64,000 bases of DNA from Rhizobium sp. RM (GTDB lineage Bacteria; Pseudomonadota; Alphaproteobacteria; Rhizobiales; Rhizobiaceae), in contig NZ_JACAWV010000006.1 in assembly GCF_013390595.1 (NCBI RefSeq), positions 62,001 to 126,000 on the forward strand, in the 5' to 3' direction. The notes under the pieces were generated by a model that did not search any database, was not told the origin of the DNA, and was given only the letters and a program-made list of their open reading frames with translations. The translations under genes were made by a program, and so were the position numbers. Shown here in pieces: positions 43,951-54,927 of this stretch (the first letter of the stretch is position 1; each line of letters starts with the position of its first letter).

Positions 43951-45405
43951 TTAGCGTGGCAGCACCGAACTGCCCATCAAAGCTTCGTCGATGGCGCGTG
44001 CAGCCTGACGACCCTCGCGGATAGCCCAGACAACCAGAGACTGACCACGACGAACGTCGCCAGCAGTCCAGAGCTTGTCGACCGAGGTCTTGTAGTCCTG
44101 GTCGTTGGCAACAACGTTGGTCGAACCACGGCGGTCGGTGTTGAGCTCCAGCTTACCTTCCAGGTCCTTCAGGACGCTGTCGGTGAACGGGCCGGAGAAA
44201 CCGATCGCGATGAAAGCAAGGTCAGCCTTGATGATAAATTCCGTGCCGGCGATCGGCTTGCGCTTCTCATCCACCTGGCAGCACTTCACACCGGTCAGAA
44301 CGCCGTCTTCTCCGACAAATTCCAGCGTCGCAACCTGGAACTCGCGCACAGCGCCTTCGGCCTGCGAAGAGGAGGTGCGCATCTTGGTTGCCCAGAATGG
44401 CCAGACTGCGAGCTTGTCTTCCTTTTCCGGCGGCATCGGACGAATGTCGAGCTGCGTGACCTTCACGGCACCCTGACGGAATGCAGTGCCGACGCAATCC
44501 GATGCCGTGTCACCACCGCCGACGACAACAACGTGCTTGCCACCGGCCAGGATCGGATCGGCAGGCCAGCCAACGCTGTCGATGTTTTCACGACCGACGC
44601 GGCGGTTCTGCTGAACGAGGTAAGGCATGGCATCATAAACGCCGTGGAAATCCGCGCCGCCGATACCTGCCGGACGCGGCGTTTCGGAGCCACCGCAATA
44701 AAGAACCGCATCGTGGTCGGCGATCAGCTTCTCAGCAGAAATGTCGACACCGACGTTGACGCCATAATGGAAAGTGACACCTTCACCCTTGATCTGCTCG
44801 ACACGACGATCAATGAAGTTCTTCTCCATCTTGAAGTCCGGAATGCCGTAACGCAACAGGCCGCCTGCCTTGGATTCACGCTCATAGACGTGAACCTCGT
44901 GACCGGCGCGGCCGAGCTGCTGGGCAGCGGCGAGACCGGACGGACCGGACCCGATGATCGCGACCTTCTTGCCTGTGTGAACCGTGGCCGGCTTTGGCAC
45001 GATGAAGCCCAGTTCGTAGGCCTTGTCGGCAATTGCCTGTTCGACCGTCTTGATCGCAACCGGCGTATCCTCAAGGTTCAGCGTGCAAGCCTCCTCGCAA
45101 GGCGCGGGACAGACGCGACCGGTAAATTCCGGGAAGTTGTTGGTGGAGTGAAGATTGCTGATCGCCTGTTCCCAGCCGCCGTTATAAACCAGATCGTTCC
45201 AGTCGGGGATCTGGTTATGGACGGGACAGCCCGTCGGACCATGACAGTAAGGAATGCCACAGTCCATGCAGCGTGCCGCCTGCTTCTGCACTTCGGCATC
45301 CGACATGGGAATGGTGAATTCCCGGAAGTGACGGATACGGTCGGAGGCGGGCTGGTACTTGCCAACTTGCCGGTCGATCTCCAGAAAACCTGTTACCTTA
45401 CCCAC
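43951..45405 (-). CDS. gltD: Glutamate synthase [NADPH] small subunit
   Basis: This 484-residue flavoprotein has N-terminal Fe-S cysteines (ARCMDCGIPYCHGPTGCPVH, and CPAPCEEACTLN), an FAD-binding GSGPSGLAAAQQLGRAGHEV (about 152-171) and an NADPH-binding VVVGGGDTASDCVG. It passes electrons from NADPH to the large subunit in GOGAT, which makes two glutamates from glutamine and 2-oxoglutarate. GTG 45405 is the start, with GAGG upstream. It is separated from gltB by a small membrane-protein gene, all on one strand, so a gltB-x-gltD operon is likely. Confidence 0.97.
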   Translation of the reverse strand: MGKVTGFLEIDRQVGKYQPASDRIRHFREFTIPMSDAEVQKQAARCMDCGIPYCHGPTGCPVHNQIPDWNDLVYNGGWEQAISNLHSTNNFPEFTGRVCPAPCEEACTLNLEDTPVAIKTVEQAIADKAYELGFIVPKPATVHTGKKVAIIGSGPSGLAAAQQLGRAGHEVHVYERESKAGGLLRYGIPDFKMEKNFIDRRVEQIKGEGVTFHYGVNVGVDISAEKLIADHDAVLYCGGSETPRPAGIGGADFHGVYDAMPYLVQQNRRVGRENIDSVGWPADPILAGGKHVVVVGGGDTASDCVGTAFRQGAVKVTQLDIRPMPPEKEDKLAVWPFWATKMRTSSSQAEGAVREFQVATLEFVGEDGVLTGVKCCQVDEKRKPIAGTEFIIKADLAFIAIGFSGPFTDSVLKDLEGKLELNTDRRGSTNVVANDQDYKTSVDKLWTAGDVRRGQSLVVWAIREGRQAARAIDEALMGSSVLPR

Positions 45406-45420
45406 GTTTATATCCTCATA

Positions 45421-45579
45421 TCAAAGCGGAGCGCCGGTCGGGCCCCAGTACCAGTAGGCGAAACCAAAAACCGCCCCCAGCACGATGAACTCAAACCCGA
45501 TCTCGCCGTTTGCGCAGTAAACCGCCGTTGGAACGGCGATTGCGACGATCAGCGAGATCAGTCGATGAAATTTCCCCAC
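45421..45579 (-). CDS. Small membrane protein between gltB and gltD (52 aa)
   Basis: This 52-residue ORF from GTG 45579 encodes two hydrophobic segments (about 6-22 and 28-46) joined by YCANGEIGFEF and ends YWYWGPTGAPL. It starts 8 bases after the gltB stop, with GGCGGAG (in the gltB end) as a possible Shine-Dalgarno, and ends 15 bases before the gltD start. The hydrophobic pattern and operon position make it a real gene. I recognise no family; it might tether or modulate GOGAT at the membrane, but that is speculation. Confidence 0.7.
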   Translation of the reverse strand: MGKFHRLISLIVAIAVPTAVYCANGEIGFEFIVLGAVFGFAYWYWGPTGAPL

Positions 45580-45587
45580 GCGGCGGA

Positions 45588-48500
45588 TTACTCCGCCGCC
45601 ACACCCATGCGCATCCGTTCCATTTCCTCAAGCGCACGACGGTATTCGACCGGCATGACCTTGCGGAATTTCGGACGGAACTCACTCCAGCGATCAAGGA
45701 TGTCCTTGGCACGGGACGAGTTGGTGTAGTGGAAGTGGTTCGAAATCATCTGGTAGAGGCGCTCTTCATCATGGCGCGTCATGTCTTCGGAAACGTCCAC
45801 GCGTCCCTTGTGCATGAGGTCACCGCCGTGATGATGCAGCTTTTCGAGCATGTCGTCTTCTTCTGGGACCGGCTCGAGCTCGACCATGGCCATGTTGCAG
45901 CGCTTGGCGAAGTCACCCTGTTCATCGAGAACGTAGGCCACACCACCGGACATGCCGGCTGCGAAGTTACGGCCGGTTTCACCGAGAACGACGACGATGC
46001 CTCCCGTCATGTATTCGCAGCCATGGTCACCCACGCCTTCGACGACGGCAACAGCACCGGAGTTGCGCACGGCGAAACGTTCGCCTGCAACGCCGCGGAA
46101 GTAGCACTCACCGGTAATGGCGCCGTAAAGCACCGTGTTGCCGACGATGATCGAGTTTTCCGCGACGATGCGGGTGTTCTCCGGCGGACGCACGATGATG
46201 CGGCCACCCGAAAGACCCTTGCCGACATAGTCGTTACCGTCACCCACCAGATCGAAGGTGATACCGCGTGCTAGGAACGCGCCGAAAGACTGACCGGCCG
46301 TTCCGCGCAGCGTCACGTGGATCGTATCGTCCTTCAGGCCCTTGTGGCCCCAACGCTTGGCGAGCGCACCCGACAGCATCGCGCCTGCCGAACGGTCGAC
46401 GTTCTTGATCGGAACTTCAAAGACAACCGGTTCGCGGTTTTCAAGCGACGGCATCGACTTTTCGATCAGCTTGCGGTCGAGAACGTCTTCGATCGGATGG
46501 TGCTGCCGCTGGGTCCAGAAAGTTGCTTCCTTCGGCGCATCGACCTTGTGGAAGATACGGCTGAAATCGAGACCCTTGGCCTTCCAGTGCGCCAGCATTT
46601 CTTCCTTTTCGAGCAGTTCGGAAGCACCGATGATCTCGTCCAGCTTTGTCACGCCAAGCGAAGCAAGAATTTCGCGGACTTCCTCGGCAACGAAGAAGAA
46701 GTAGTTGATGACGTGTTCAGGCGTGCCCTTGAAGCGCTTGCGCAGAACAGGGTCCTGCGTGGCAACGCCGACCGGGCAGGTGTTCAGGTGGCACTTGCGC
46801 ATCATGATGCAACCGGCAGCGATCAGCGGCGCGGTCGCAAAGCCGAACTCGTCCGCACCGAGCAGTGCGCCGATAATGACGTCGCGGCCAGTCTTCAGAC
46901 CACCATCGACCTGCAGCGCAACGCGTGAGCGAAGGCCGTTCAGCACCAGCGTCTGCTGTGTCTCGGCAAGGCCGATTTCCCACGGAGAACCGGCATGCTT
47001 GAGCGAGGTCAAGGGCGACGCACCTGTGCCGCCATCGAAACCGGCAACGGTAATGTGGTCGGCGCGTGCCTTGGCAACACCGGCAGCAACCGTGCCGACG
47101 CCGACTTCGGAAACGAGCTTCACGGAAACATCGGCTTCCGGGTTGACGTTCTTCAGGTCGTAGATGAGCTGCGCCAGATCTTCGATCGAATAGATGTCGT
47201 GATGCGGCGGCGGCGAGATGAGACCGACACCCGGGGTCGAATGGCGGGTCTTGGCAACCGTCGCATCGACCTTGTGACCGGGCAGCTGACCACCTTCACC
47301 GGGCTTGGCGCCCTGCGCGACCTTGATCTGCAGCATGTCAGCATTAACGAGATATTCCGTCGTCACACCAAAGCGGCCGGAGGCAATCTGCTTGATTGCA
47401 GACCTTTCCGGGTTCGGCTGGCCGTTCAGAAGCGGCATGTAACGGTCGGATTCTTCGCCGCCTTCACCGGTGTTCGACTTGCCGCCGATCCGGTTCATGG
47501 CGATTGCCAGCGTTGTATGCGCTTCGCGGCTGATGGAGCCGAACGACATCGCACCTGTCGAGAAACGTTTGACGATTTCAGCAGCGGGCTCGACATCATC
47601 CACAGAAACAGGCTTGCGGCCGAGCGCTTCAGCACCCTTGATCTTGAACAGGCCACGGATGGTGTTCATGCGCAGCGCGGTGTCGTTCACCATGCCGGCA
47701 AACTCGCGGTAGCGATCCTGGCTGTTGCCACGAACCGCGTGCTGCAGAGAGGCTACGGCGTCAGGCGTCCAGGCGTGGCTTTCGCCGCGCATACGATAGG
47801 CGTACTCGCCGCCGATATCGAGCGTGTTGGCGAGGATCGGGTCCTTGCCGAAAGCCGCCGTGTGACGGGTCACGGTTTCCTCGGCGATTTCCGTCAAACC
47901 GACACCTTCGATGGAGGTCGCTGTACCGAAGAAATACTGTGCGACGAATTCCGACGACAGGCCGATGGCGTCAAAAATCTGCGCGCCGCAATAGGACTGG
48001 TAGGTGGAAATGCCCATCTTGGACATGACCTTGAGGATGCCCTTACCGACGGCCTTGATGTAACGGTAGACAACTTCGTCTTCCGACACTTCCTTCGGGA
48101 AGGCGTTGTGCTTGTGCATATCAAGCAGCGTGTCGAAGGCGAGATACGGGTTGATCGCTTCCGCACCGTAACCTGCCAGCAGACAGAAGTGATGGATTTC
48201 GCGTGGCTCGCCGGTTTCGACAACGAGACCGACCGAGGTACGAAGGCCCTTGCGGATCAGGTGATGGTGCACGGCAGCGGTTGCAAGCAGAGCCGGGATA
48301 GCAATGCGATCCGGTCCAAGCTGACGATCCGACAGCACGATGATGTTGTAGCCGCCACGCACGGCAGATTCGGCACGCTCGCACAGGCGGTCCAGCATGT
48401 CAGGCATGCCTTCGGCGCCACGCTCCACGTCATAGGTGAAGTCGAGTGTCTTGGTATCGAAACGGTCTTCCGTATGACCGATGGAGCGGATCTTTTCCAG

Positions 48501-50333
48501 ATCGCCATTGGTCAGGATCGGCTGGCGAACCTCGAGACGCTTGGCGCGGGCTGCGCCTTCGTGATCAAGGATGTTCGGGCGCGGACCGATGAAGGACACG
48601 AGGCTCATCACCAGCTCCTCGCGGATCGGATCGATCGGCGGGTTGGTGACCTGTGCGAAGTTCTGCTTGAAATAGGTGTAAAGCAGCTTCGACTTTTCCG
48701 ACATTGCCGAAATCGGCGTGTCCGTACCCATCGAACCGATCGCTTCCTGACCGGTTGTTGCCATCGGCGACATCAGGAGCTTGGTGTCTTCGCTGGTGTA
48801 ACCAAAGGCCTGCTGACGGTCGAGAAGCGATACGTCGCGGCGCAGCGCGCGCGGCTCTACCGGCTTCAGCTCTTCCAGAATGAGCTGCGTGCGATCCAGC
48901 CAGGTGCGGTAAGGATGCTTGGCAGCCAGCTCGTGCTTCACTTCCTCGTCGGAAATGATAGAGCCCTTTTCCATATCGATCAGCAGCATCTTGCCGGGCT
49001 GCAGGCGCCATTTCTTGACGATGCGCTCTTCCGGAACCGGCAAGGTGCCAGCTTCCGAAGCCATGATGATGCGGTCGTCATCGGTCACGAGATAACGGGC
49101 TGGACGCAGGCCGTTACGGTCAAGCGTCGCGCCGATCTGCTTGCCATCCGTAAAGGCGACGGCGGCCGGGCCATCCCATGGCTCCATCAGAGCGGCATGA
49201 TATTCGTAGAATGCCTTGCGTTCAGCCGACATGGACTGGTTGCCCGCCCATGCTTCCGGTATCAGCATCATCACGGCATGCGCCATGGAATAGCCGCCAC
49301 GCACGAGGAACTCGAGCGCGTTGTCGAAGCAGGCGGTGTCCGACTGGCCTTCATAAGAGATCGGCCAGAGCTTGGAGATGTCGTCGCCGAACAGAACGGA
49401 GGAAACCGACGCCTGACGCGCAGCCATCCAGTTGACGTTACCGCGCAGCGTGTTGATTTCGCCGTTATGGGCGACCATGCGATACGGGTGAGCCAGCTTC
49501 CACGACGGGAAGGTGTTGGTCGAGAAACGCTGATGGACGAGCGCCACCGCGGATTCGAAACGCGGGTCCGAAAGATCCTTGTAATAGGCGCCAACCTGAT
49601 AGGCCAGGAACATGCCCTTGTAGACGATCGTCGAAGACGACAGCGATACAGGGTAGAAGTCCTGCGCTTCCTTGCCACCGCCCTCATCATAGATGCGGTT
49701 GGAAATGACCTTGCGGATCAGGAAGAGCTGGCGTTCGAACTCTGCGTTCGTCGCAGCGTCGCGGCCAGCGCCGATGAAGACCTGAACGTGATGCGGTTCG
49801 GTCGCAGCGATATCGGGCGCCTTGGAAAGCGAGGAATTGTCGACCGGGACATCGCGGAAACCGATGAACTGCTGGCCTTCCTCACCGATGACGTCGATGA
49901 TGACTTTCTTGTAGTGTTCGATACGCGATGGGTCGCGCGGCATGAAGATATGACCGACGGCGTATTCACCCGCCTTTGGCAGGGTGACGCCCTGCTTGGC
50001 CATTTCTTCACGGAAAAAGCGGTCGGGGATCTGCACCAAAATACCGGCACCATCGCCCATCAGCGGATCGGCGCCGACAGCGCCGCGATGGGTGAGGTTT
50101 TCGAGGATAAACAGGCCGTCCTTGACGATCTGATGGGATTTCTGCCCCTTCATATGCGCGACAAAACCGACGCCACAGGCATCGTGCTCATTCGCCGGGT
50201 CGTAGAGACCCTGCTTTTCCGGCAGACCACGCGGAGTGACCTTCGTCACTGCAACGGAAGCGGCCCCGGCCGCGGTGGGACAGTCAGTGGTCATGATGGC
50301 GGCAGCGTTATCCGCCAGCGTCTTGTTCGTCAT
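45588..50333 (-). CDS. gltB: Glutamate synthase [NADPH] large subunit
   Basis: This 1581-residue protein is full length. It has a short propeptide with Ntn glutaminase nucleophile C53 ([11 protein letters not shown]), a class II amidotransferase domain (about 53-480), a central domain, an FMN-binding synthase domain (about 850-1230; [30 protein letters not shown]), a 3Fe-4S motif [15 protein letters not shown], and a C-terminal beta-helix GXGXG domain. It releases ammonia from glutamine and reductively aminates 2-oxoglutarate. ATG 50333 follows AGGAGGGACGAACA. It is first in the gltB-x-gltD unit. Confidence 0.98.
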   Translation of the reverse strand: MTNKTLADNAAAIMTTDCPTAAGAASVAVTKVTPRGLPEKQGLYDPANEHDACGVGFVAHMKGQKSHQIVKDGLFILENLTHRGAVGADPLMGDGAGILVQIPDRFFREEMAKQGVTLPKAGEYAVGHIFMPRDPSRIEHYKKVIIDVIGEEGQQFIGFRDVPVDNSSLSKAPDIAATEPHHVQVFIGAGRDAATNAEFERQLFLIRKVISNRIYDEGGGKEAQDFYPVSLSSSTIVYKGMFLAYQVGAYYKDLSDPRFESAVALVHQRFSTNTFPSWKLAHPYRMVAHNGEINTLRGNVNWMAARQASVSSVLFGDDISKLWPISYEGQSDTACFDNALEFLVRGGYSMAHAVMMLIPEAWAGNQSMSAERKAFYEYHAALMEPWDGPAAVAFTDGKQIGATLDRNGLRPARYLVTDDDRIIMASEAGTLPVPEERIVKKWRLQPGKMLLIDMEKGSIISDEEVKHELAAKHPYRTWLDRTQLILEELKPVEPRALRRDVSLLDRQQAFGYTSEDTKLLMSPMATTGQEAIGSMGTDTPISAMSEKSKLLYTYFKQNFAQVTNPPIDPIREELVMSLVSFIGPRPNILDHEGAARAKRLEVRQPILTNGDLEKIRSIGHTEDRFDTKTLDFTYDVERGAEGMPDMLDRLCERAESAVRGGYNIIVLSDRQLGPDRIAIPALLATAAVHHHLIRKGLRTSVGLVVETGEPREIHHFCLLAGYGAEAINPYLAFDTLLDMHKHNAFPKEVSEDEVVYRYIKAVGKGILKVMSKMGISTYQSYCGAQIFDAIGLSSEFVAQYFFGTATSIEGVGLTEIAEETVTRHTAAFGKDPILANTLDIGGEYAYRMRGESHAWTPDAVASLQHAVRGNSQDRYREFAGMVNDTALRMNTIRGLFKIKGAEALGRKPVSVDDVEPAAEIVKRFSTGAMSFGSISREAHTTLAIAMNRIGGKSNTGEGGEESDRYMPLLNGQPNPERSAIKQIASGRFGVTTEYLVNADMLQIKVAQGAKPGEGGQLPGHKVDATVAKTRHSTPGVGLISPPPHHDIYSIEDLAQLIYDLKNVNPEADVSVKLVSEVGVGTVAAGVAKARADHITVAGFDGGTGASPLTSLKHAGSPWEIGLAETQQTLVLNGLRSRVALQVDGGLKTGRDVIIGALLGADEFGFATAPLIAAGCIMMRKCHLNTCPVGVATQDPVLRKRFKGTPEHVINYFFFVAEEVREILASLGVTKLDEIIGASELLEKEEMLAHWKAKGLDFSRIFHKVDAPKEATFWTQRQHHPIEDVLDRKLIEKSMPSLENREPVVFEVPIKNVDRSAGAMLSGALAKRWGHKGLKDDTIHVTLRGTAGQSFGAFLARGITFDLVGDGNDYVGKGLSGGRIIVRPPENTRIVAENSIIVGNTVLYGAITGECYFRGVAGERFAVRNSGAVAVVEGVGDHGCEYMTGGIVVVLGETGRNFAAGMSGGVAYVLDEQGDFAKRCNMAMVELEPVPEEDDMLEKLHHHGGDLMHKGRVDVSEDMTRHDEERLYQMISNHFHYTNSSRAKDILDRWSEFRPKFRKVMPVEYRRALEEMERMRMGVAAE

Positions 50334-50703
50334 TGTTCGTCCCTCCTGCAAAGCACTTGCACGGTCTCGCACAAAGAACCGGTTCGACGCGGATTTTCAC
50401 TGAACATGAAACCCGCCGTCATTCCGGCTCGTTAAAATTTAGGACAGCATGACTGTCTCAATTCTCAAGAATTTTGGCAGAAACGGGCTCGTTTAGCAAG
50501 GCGCATGTTCAATTTATAAAACCGGACTTTTGCAGCGAAGTTTCCAGAGACGTCTATCCCGCGAAATTTTCTTTTGAGAAACAGCCCCTCACTGTTGCTT
50601 TCATTACCCTATTTGCCATTTGCGAAGTGAGGTCATAAAACTTTGCGAGTCATCCCGCAGACTGCCCGTACAAACTGAGCCCATCCATCGGAAAGCCCCA
50701 AAA
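50334..50703. other. Divergent intergenic region between gltB and the threonine aldolase gene
   Basis: This 370-bp region should contain the promoters of gltB (minus) and the aldolase (plus). It is relatively AT-rich in the middle, with a small inverted repeat AATTC-TCAA-GAATT near 50460. I see no convincing small gene or recognised operator. Confidence 0.5.
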
Positions 50704-51756
50704 ATGTTTTTTGCTTCAGACAATTGGGCTGGTGCCCATCCCGCCATCAACGACCGGCTCTCGAAGGAGTCCACCCGTTTTGCCGCAGCCTACGGCACGA
50801 GCGAATTGGACCGCTCTATCGAAAGCCGCTTCAACGAGTTGTTCGAACGTGAGGTGGCCGTCTTCTTTGTTGCCACAGGCACTGCGGCAAATTCTCTTTC
50901 CCTCGCCAGCATTGCACGCCCGGGCGGTCTGACCTTCTGTCACTCGGAAGCCCACATCATTGAAGACGAATGCGGCGCACCGGATTTCTTCAGCGGCATG
51001 CGCATGGTCGCCGTCGAGGGCCCGAACGGTAAAATGCTGCCGGAGAATCTTGTCGAGCGCATCGCGCGCTATCCACAGGACGCCATCCATCACGGACGCG
51101 CAGCTGCCGTCAGCATGACGCAGGCAACCGAGGTGGGGACCGTCTACACGCTGGATGAAATCGACGCCATTTCCAAGATCGCCAAAGACAACGGCCTGCC
51201 ATTGCACATGGATGGGGCTCGCTTTGCAAACGCTCTCGTTTCGTTGGGAACAACACCCGCAGAAATGACCTGGAAACGCGGCGTGGACGTACTGTCATTC
51301 GGTGGCACGAAAAACGGCTGCTGGTGCGCAGAGGCAATCGTGTTCTTTGATCCGACGCTTGCAAAAGACTTCGCGTTTCTGCGCAAACGGACTGCCCAGC
51401 TTTTCTCCAAGTCGCGCTTTATTGCCGCCCAGTTCGACGCCTATTTGCAGGACGATCTCTGGCTCGGTCTCGCCAGCCACGCCAACGCCATGGCCGACCG
51501 GCTGCGCGCCGGCTTTGGCTCGCTCAACAGCGCGCGTCTGGCATGGCCGACATCGGCCAACGAGGTCTTCGCCATTCTTCCCAAGGCATCGGCAGATGCC
51601 GCGACTGAAAAAGGCGCAAAGTTCTACGACTGGCTTGTTCCGCGCGACATGCCGGAAAAAGTCGCAGACGACGAAATGCTGATCCGCATGGTGACGAGCT
51701 TTGCAACGACAGAGGCCGACGTCGACGAGTTCCTGTCGATCTGCGGCGCAGCCTGA
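50704..51756 (+). CDS. ltaE: Low-specificity L-threonine aldolase
   Basis: This 350-residue PLP enzyme starts MFFASDNWAGAHP. It has ATGTAANSLSL (cofactor phosphate region), the HMDGARFANA segment with D170 and R173, and PLP lysine K203 in SFGGTKNG. It splits threonine/allo-threonine to glycine and acetaldehyde in the cytoplasm. ATG 50704 follows GGAAAG; the ORF upstream to 50620 is not needed. It is monocistronic and convergent with the monooxygenase gene. Confidence 0.92.
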   Translation: MFFASDNWAGAHPAINDRLSKESTRFAAAYGTSELDRSIESRFNELFEREVAVFFVATGTAANSLSLASIARPGGLTFCHSEAHIIEDECGAPDFFSGMRMVAVEGPNGKMLPENLVERIARYPQDAIHHGRAAAVSMTQATEVGTVYTLDEIDAISKIAKDNGLPLHMDGARFANALVSLGTTPAEMTWKRGVDVLSFGGTKNGCWCAEAIVFFDPTLAKDFAFLRKRTAQLFSKSRFIAAQFDAYLQDDLWLGLASHANAMADRLRAGFGSLNSARLAWPTSANEVFAILPKASADAATEKGAKFYDWLVPRDMPEKVADDEMLIRMVTSFATTEADVDEFLSICGAA

Positions 51757-51815
51757 CATCACCAAACCTCTCAGCCGTCATTCGCGCGTTTTGCACGGAA
51801 TGACGGCCGAAGGCT

Positions 51816-53165
51816 TTAATTTGCCTCGCCCTCATCGGAAGACGGAAAGAAGCGATTGGCGGGACGGCGAAGACCGAGATGGTCGCGCAGTGTCGTGCCG
51901 TCATATTCGGTGCGGAACAAGTTACGTCTTTGCAACTCCGGTACCACCAGTCTGGTGAAATCATCCAGTCCGGCCGGCAGGAAGGGAAACGAGACGTTGA
52001 ACCCGTCCGAGCCTTCCTCATGGAGCCAGCGCTCCATATCATCGGCGATCGTCGCCGGCGTGCCGACGAAAGCCAGCCCCGCATAACCGCCAAGACGCTG
52101 GGCCAGTTGGCGCACCGTAAGCCCCTCGGTCCGGGCCAGTTCAATCACCCTTTCCCGACTTGATTTGCTGGCGTTTGTCTCAGGGATGTCCGGCAACGGC
52201 CCATCTGGATCGAATGTCGAGGCATCATGGCCGAGTGCTATGGAGAGCGAGGCGATAGCGCTATCGTAGTGGACGAGACTGTCCAGCCTCGCACGCTTCG
52301 CGCGCGCCTCTTCGAGAGAGTCGCCAACGACGACGAATGCGCCCGGCAGAATGACGATATCATCGTAAGAGCGGCCCGCCGCAACGGCGCGATCCTTGAC
52401 GTCTTTATAGAAGGACTTGCCGGCAGCAAGATGGGCAGGGGCTGCGAACACAACTTCAGCCGTTTCCGCCGCCAGTTGGCGACCAGGCTCGGACGCGCCA
52501 GCCTGCACAATGACAGGCCATCCCTGAACGGGACGCGCGATATTGAGCGGACCCTGCACGGAGAACTCACGGCCCTTGTGATGCAGCGCATGCATCCGGT
52601 CAGGATCGAAGAAAATTCCGCTTTCGGTATCACGAATAAAAGCGTCATCGGCAAAGGAGTCCCAGAGACCGGTGACGACGTCATAAAACTCGCGTGCCCG
52701 CGAATATCGCTGCGAATGGTCGGGCTGCGTTTCGCGTCCGAAATTCAATGCTGCATCCGGGTTGGCCGTGGTCACGATATTCCATCCCGCCCTTCCACCG
52801 CTCAAATGGTCGAGCGAGGCGAAACGCCGTGCAACGTGATAGGGCTCGTCGAATGTTGTCGAGGCTGTTGCCACCAGTCCGATGCGGCTGGTGACAGCCG
52901 CAAGCGCCGATAGCAGGGTGAATGGCTCGAACGATGTGACCGTATGGCTTCGTCGCAAAGCCTCGACCGGCATGTTGAGGACCGCAAGGTGATCGGCCAT
53001 GAAAAAGGCGTCGAACTTGGCAGCCTCAAGCTGTTGGGCAAAACGGGTGAGATGGGCAAAATTGAAATTGGCATCCGGCCATGCGCCCGGATAACGCCAG
53101 GCACCGGTGTGAAGGCTTACGGGTCGCATGAATGCACCGAGGTGCAGTTTGCGTTCAACTCCCAT
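51816..53165 (-). CDS. NtaA/SnaA/DszA-family FMN-dependent monooxygenase
   Basis: This 449-residue luciferase-like protein has the NtaA-type start HLGAFMRPVSLHTGAWRYP, FDAFFMADHLAV, SGGRAGWNIVTT, ARPVQGWPVIVQAGASEPGR and GFNVSFPFLPAGLDDF. Members use FMNH2 and O2 to oxidise sulfur compounds, nitrilotriacetate or dibenzothiophene sulfone-type substrates; a separate flavin reductase is needed. ATG 53165 follows AAGGAATCCTTG. No reductase or transporter gene adjoins, so the substrate cannot be guessed. Confidence 0.92.
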   Translation of the reverse strand: MGVERKLHLGAFMRPVSLHTGAWRYPGAWPDANFNFAHLTRFAQQLEAAKFDAFFMADHLAVLNMPVEALRRSHTVTSFEPFTLLSALAAVTSRIGLVATASTTFDEPYHVARRFASLDHLSGGRAGWNIVTTANPDAALNFGRETQPDHSQRYSRAREFYDVVTGLWDSFADDAFIRDTESGIFFDPDRMHALHHKGREFSVQGPLNIARPVQGWPVIVQAGASEPGRQLAAETAEVVFAAPAHLAAGKSFYKDVKDRAVAAGRSYDDIVILPGAFVVVGDSLEEARAKRARLDSLVHYDSAIASLSIALGHDASTFDPDGPLPDIPETNASKSSRERVIELARTEGLTVRQLAQRLGGYAGLAFVGTPATIADDMERWLHEEGSDGFNVSFPFLPAGLDDFTRLVVPELQRRNLFRTEYDGTTLRDHLGLRRPANRFFPSSDEGEAN

Positions 53166-53452
53166 CAAGGATTCCTTTCGTCCTGAAATACATGATCGCA
53201 AAACAGACCGCTGCTGACCTTGGTCATGACGTAGCGGTGGAACCGGACCTGAAAACAGTGACGCATCTCGCGTCAGAACCGGCTCCTTTAGCTATATGGA
53301 ACGGCCGGGCGGAAATACCAGTCCTCGATGATCGCAAGAGCATCGATCGAATGACGGGTTGAGATAGGGCCCGGCAGAAGGTATCAGGTGCTTCAATTCA
53401 AGGCGGACCTCCCGCAAACCTGCCTCTCAAAACCCAAAAGGCTTATCCCGAC

Positions 53453-54400
53453 ATGATCCCGGATTTCCTCGTCACCCATTCCGGTGGCTTCCATGCCGAT
53501 GAACTGCTGTCCAGCGTCATCCTCACCCGGCTCTTTCCAGAAGCCCGCCTTGTTCGCAGCAGAGCACCGGAATGGATCACGCCCGGCGAAGACCGGATCA
53601 TCTACGACGTCGGCGGCGCCTATGATGAGACGAAGGGAATATTCGATCACCACCAGCGTGGCGCGCCGCTCAGGGACGATGGCCAGCCCTACAGCTCCTT
53701 CGGCCTGATCTGGAAGCACTATGGTCGGAATTATCTCGCCGCATTGGCGATCCCGGCAGAGCACATCGAAGCCATCCATGCCTCTTTCGACAGCGGCTTC
53801 GTGTTGCCGGTCGATCTGGTCGACAACGGTGCGCTGAGCCCCTCCACTGCGGGACAGTTGGCAGGACTAACGCTGCCCGCACTTCTCGAAATCCTGAAGC
53901 CGGTTTTCGATGAGACCGATCCAGAAGCAGAAACGCGGGCATTCCATGCAGCGCTCGACATCGCCCGCAGCTTCGTCGAAGCCAAGATCGCGAAAAGTGC
54001 CGCAAAGCTTCGTGCCGAAGCACTTGTGAACAAGGCTATCGTCGACGCCGGTGCAGGGTATATTCTGGAACTGCCCCTCGGCATGCCGTTCCGGCCGGCG
54101 ATTGTCAAAGCAGGCGCAGATCATCTTCTGTTCGTGGTCCATCCACGCGGCAACGACTGGTGCCTGACCGGTATTCGACGTGCAGACGAAGGGTTCGAGT
54201 TGCGCGCTGACCTGCCTTTGGCATGGGCAGGCCTGACCAATGAGGATCTTGAAGCCGCCTCCGGCGTTAAAGGAGCAAGCTTCTGTCACAATGGTCGGTT
54301 CATCGCCGCTGCCAAGACCAGGGAAGCAGCGATGGCCATGGCGGAGTTGGCAGTGAAAGAAGCTTTTGCCACTGGCGCGGCGGTCGCGACCAGCGCCTGA
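53453..54400 (+). CDS. MYG1-family (UPF0160) DHH-like metal-dependent hydrolase/exonuclease
   Basis: This 315-residue protein begins IPDFLVTHSGGFHADELLS. It has VGGAYDETKGIFDHHQRG (DHH-like metal site), PYSSFGLIWKHYG and VDLVDNG, then a C-terminal segment FCHNGRFIAAAKTREAA. Eukaryotic MYG1 is a 3'-5' RNA exonuclease; the bacterial role is not established. It is cytoplasmic. The GreA-like gene follows 25 bases later on the same strand, so the two may be cotranscribed. Confidence 0.9.
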   Translation: MIPDFLVTHSGGFHADELLSSVILTRLFPEARLVRSRAPEWITPGEDRIIYDVGGAYDETKGIFDHHQRGAPLRDDGQPYSSFGLIWKHYGRNYLAALAIPAEHIEAIHASFDSGFVLPVDLVDNGALSPSTAGQLAGLTLPALLEILKPVFDETDPEAETRAFHAALDIARSFVEAKIAKSAAKLRAEALVNKAIVDAGAGYILELPLGMPFRPAIVKAGADHLLFVVHPRGNDWCLTGIRRADEGFELRADLPLAWAGLTNEDLEAASGVKGASFCHNGRFIAAAKTREAAMAMAELAVKEAFATGAAVATSA

Positions 54401-54425
54401 ACAGAGATCAAGACGGAGCGGGACA

Positions 54426-54908
54426 GTGAGTGTTGCTTTCACCAAAGAAGAAAGTTCCGAAACAGCATCGGAAACCTTGCTGCCCGACCGTCCGATTTCA
54501 TCTCACCCGAACCTCCTGACGGAAACCGGCATGAAGGCTCTGGAATTGCAGCTTCAGCAGGCTCGCGATGCTTATGAAGCGACAAATGCGATCAAGGACA
54601 TCAATGAACGGCGTCGGCAGGCGGCAAGCCCCCTGCGCGACGTCCGCTATTTTGCTGCGAGAGTGAGAACGGCGCAGGTCATCCCTGATCCGACGTCGTT
54701 CGATACCATCGCGTTCGGCAACACGGTTACTTTCAGCCGCGATGACGGGCGGGTGCAGACCTACCGCATCGTGGGAGAGGACGAAGCAGACCCCAAAGCC
54801 GGCTCGATCTCCTTTGTTTCACCGGTAGCGACGCGCCTCATGGGTAAAGCGGTCGGTGACGCGGTGGAAATGGGCGGCCACGAACTGGAAATCATTTCGA
54901 TCTCGTAA
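54426..54908 (+). CDS. GreA/GreB-family protein lacking the acidic tip
   Basis: This 160-residue protein has an N-terminal coiled coil (about 35-90) and a C-terminal FKBP-like domain (about 95-160; VTFSRDDGRVQTYRIVGEDEADPKAGSISF, kept short here). The GreA catalytic tip (GD-x-x-EN-x-EY with two acidic residues) is replaced by NERRRQAASPLRDVRYFAAR, which lacks the acidic pair, so RNA-cleavage stimulation is unlikely. It could occupy the RNA polymerase secondary channel as a regulator. GTG 54426 follows GGAGCGGGA. It lies 25 bp after MYG1. Confidence 0.82.
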   Translation: MSVAFTKEESSETASETLLPDRPISSHPNLLTETGMKALELQLQQARDAYEATNAIKDINERRRQAASPLRDVRYFAARVRTAQVIPDPTSFDTIAFGNTVTFSRDDGRVQTYRIVGEDEADPKAGSISFVSPVATRLMGKAVGDAVEMGGHELEIISIS

Positions 54909-54927
54909 GGCAGTGGTTATCGGTTGC

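Noticed and set aside
46995..50435. Open frame of 1146 codons on the plus strand opposite gltB
   Set aside because: It mirrors gltB codon structure in GC-rich DNA, lacks a ribosome-binding site and has no domain-like sequence; gltB on the other strand is certain.
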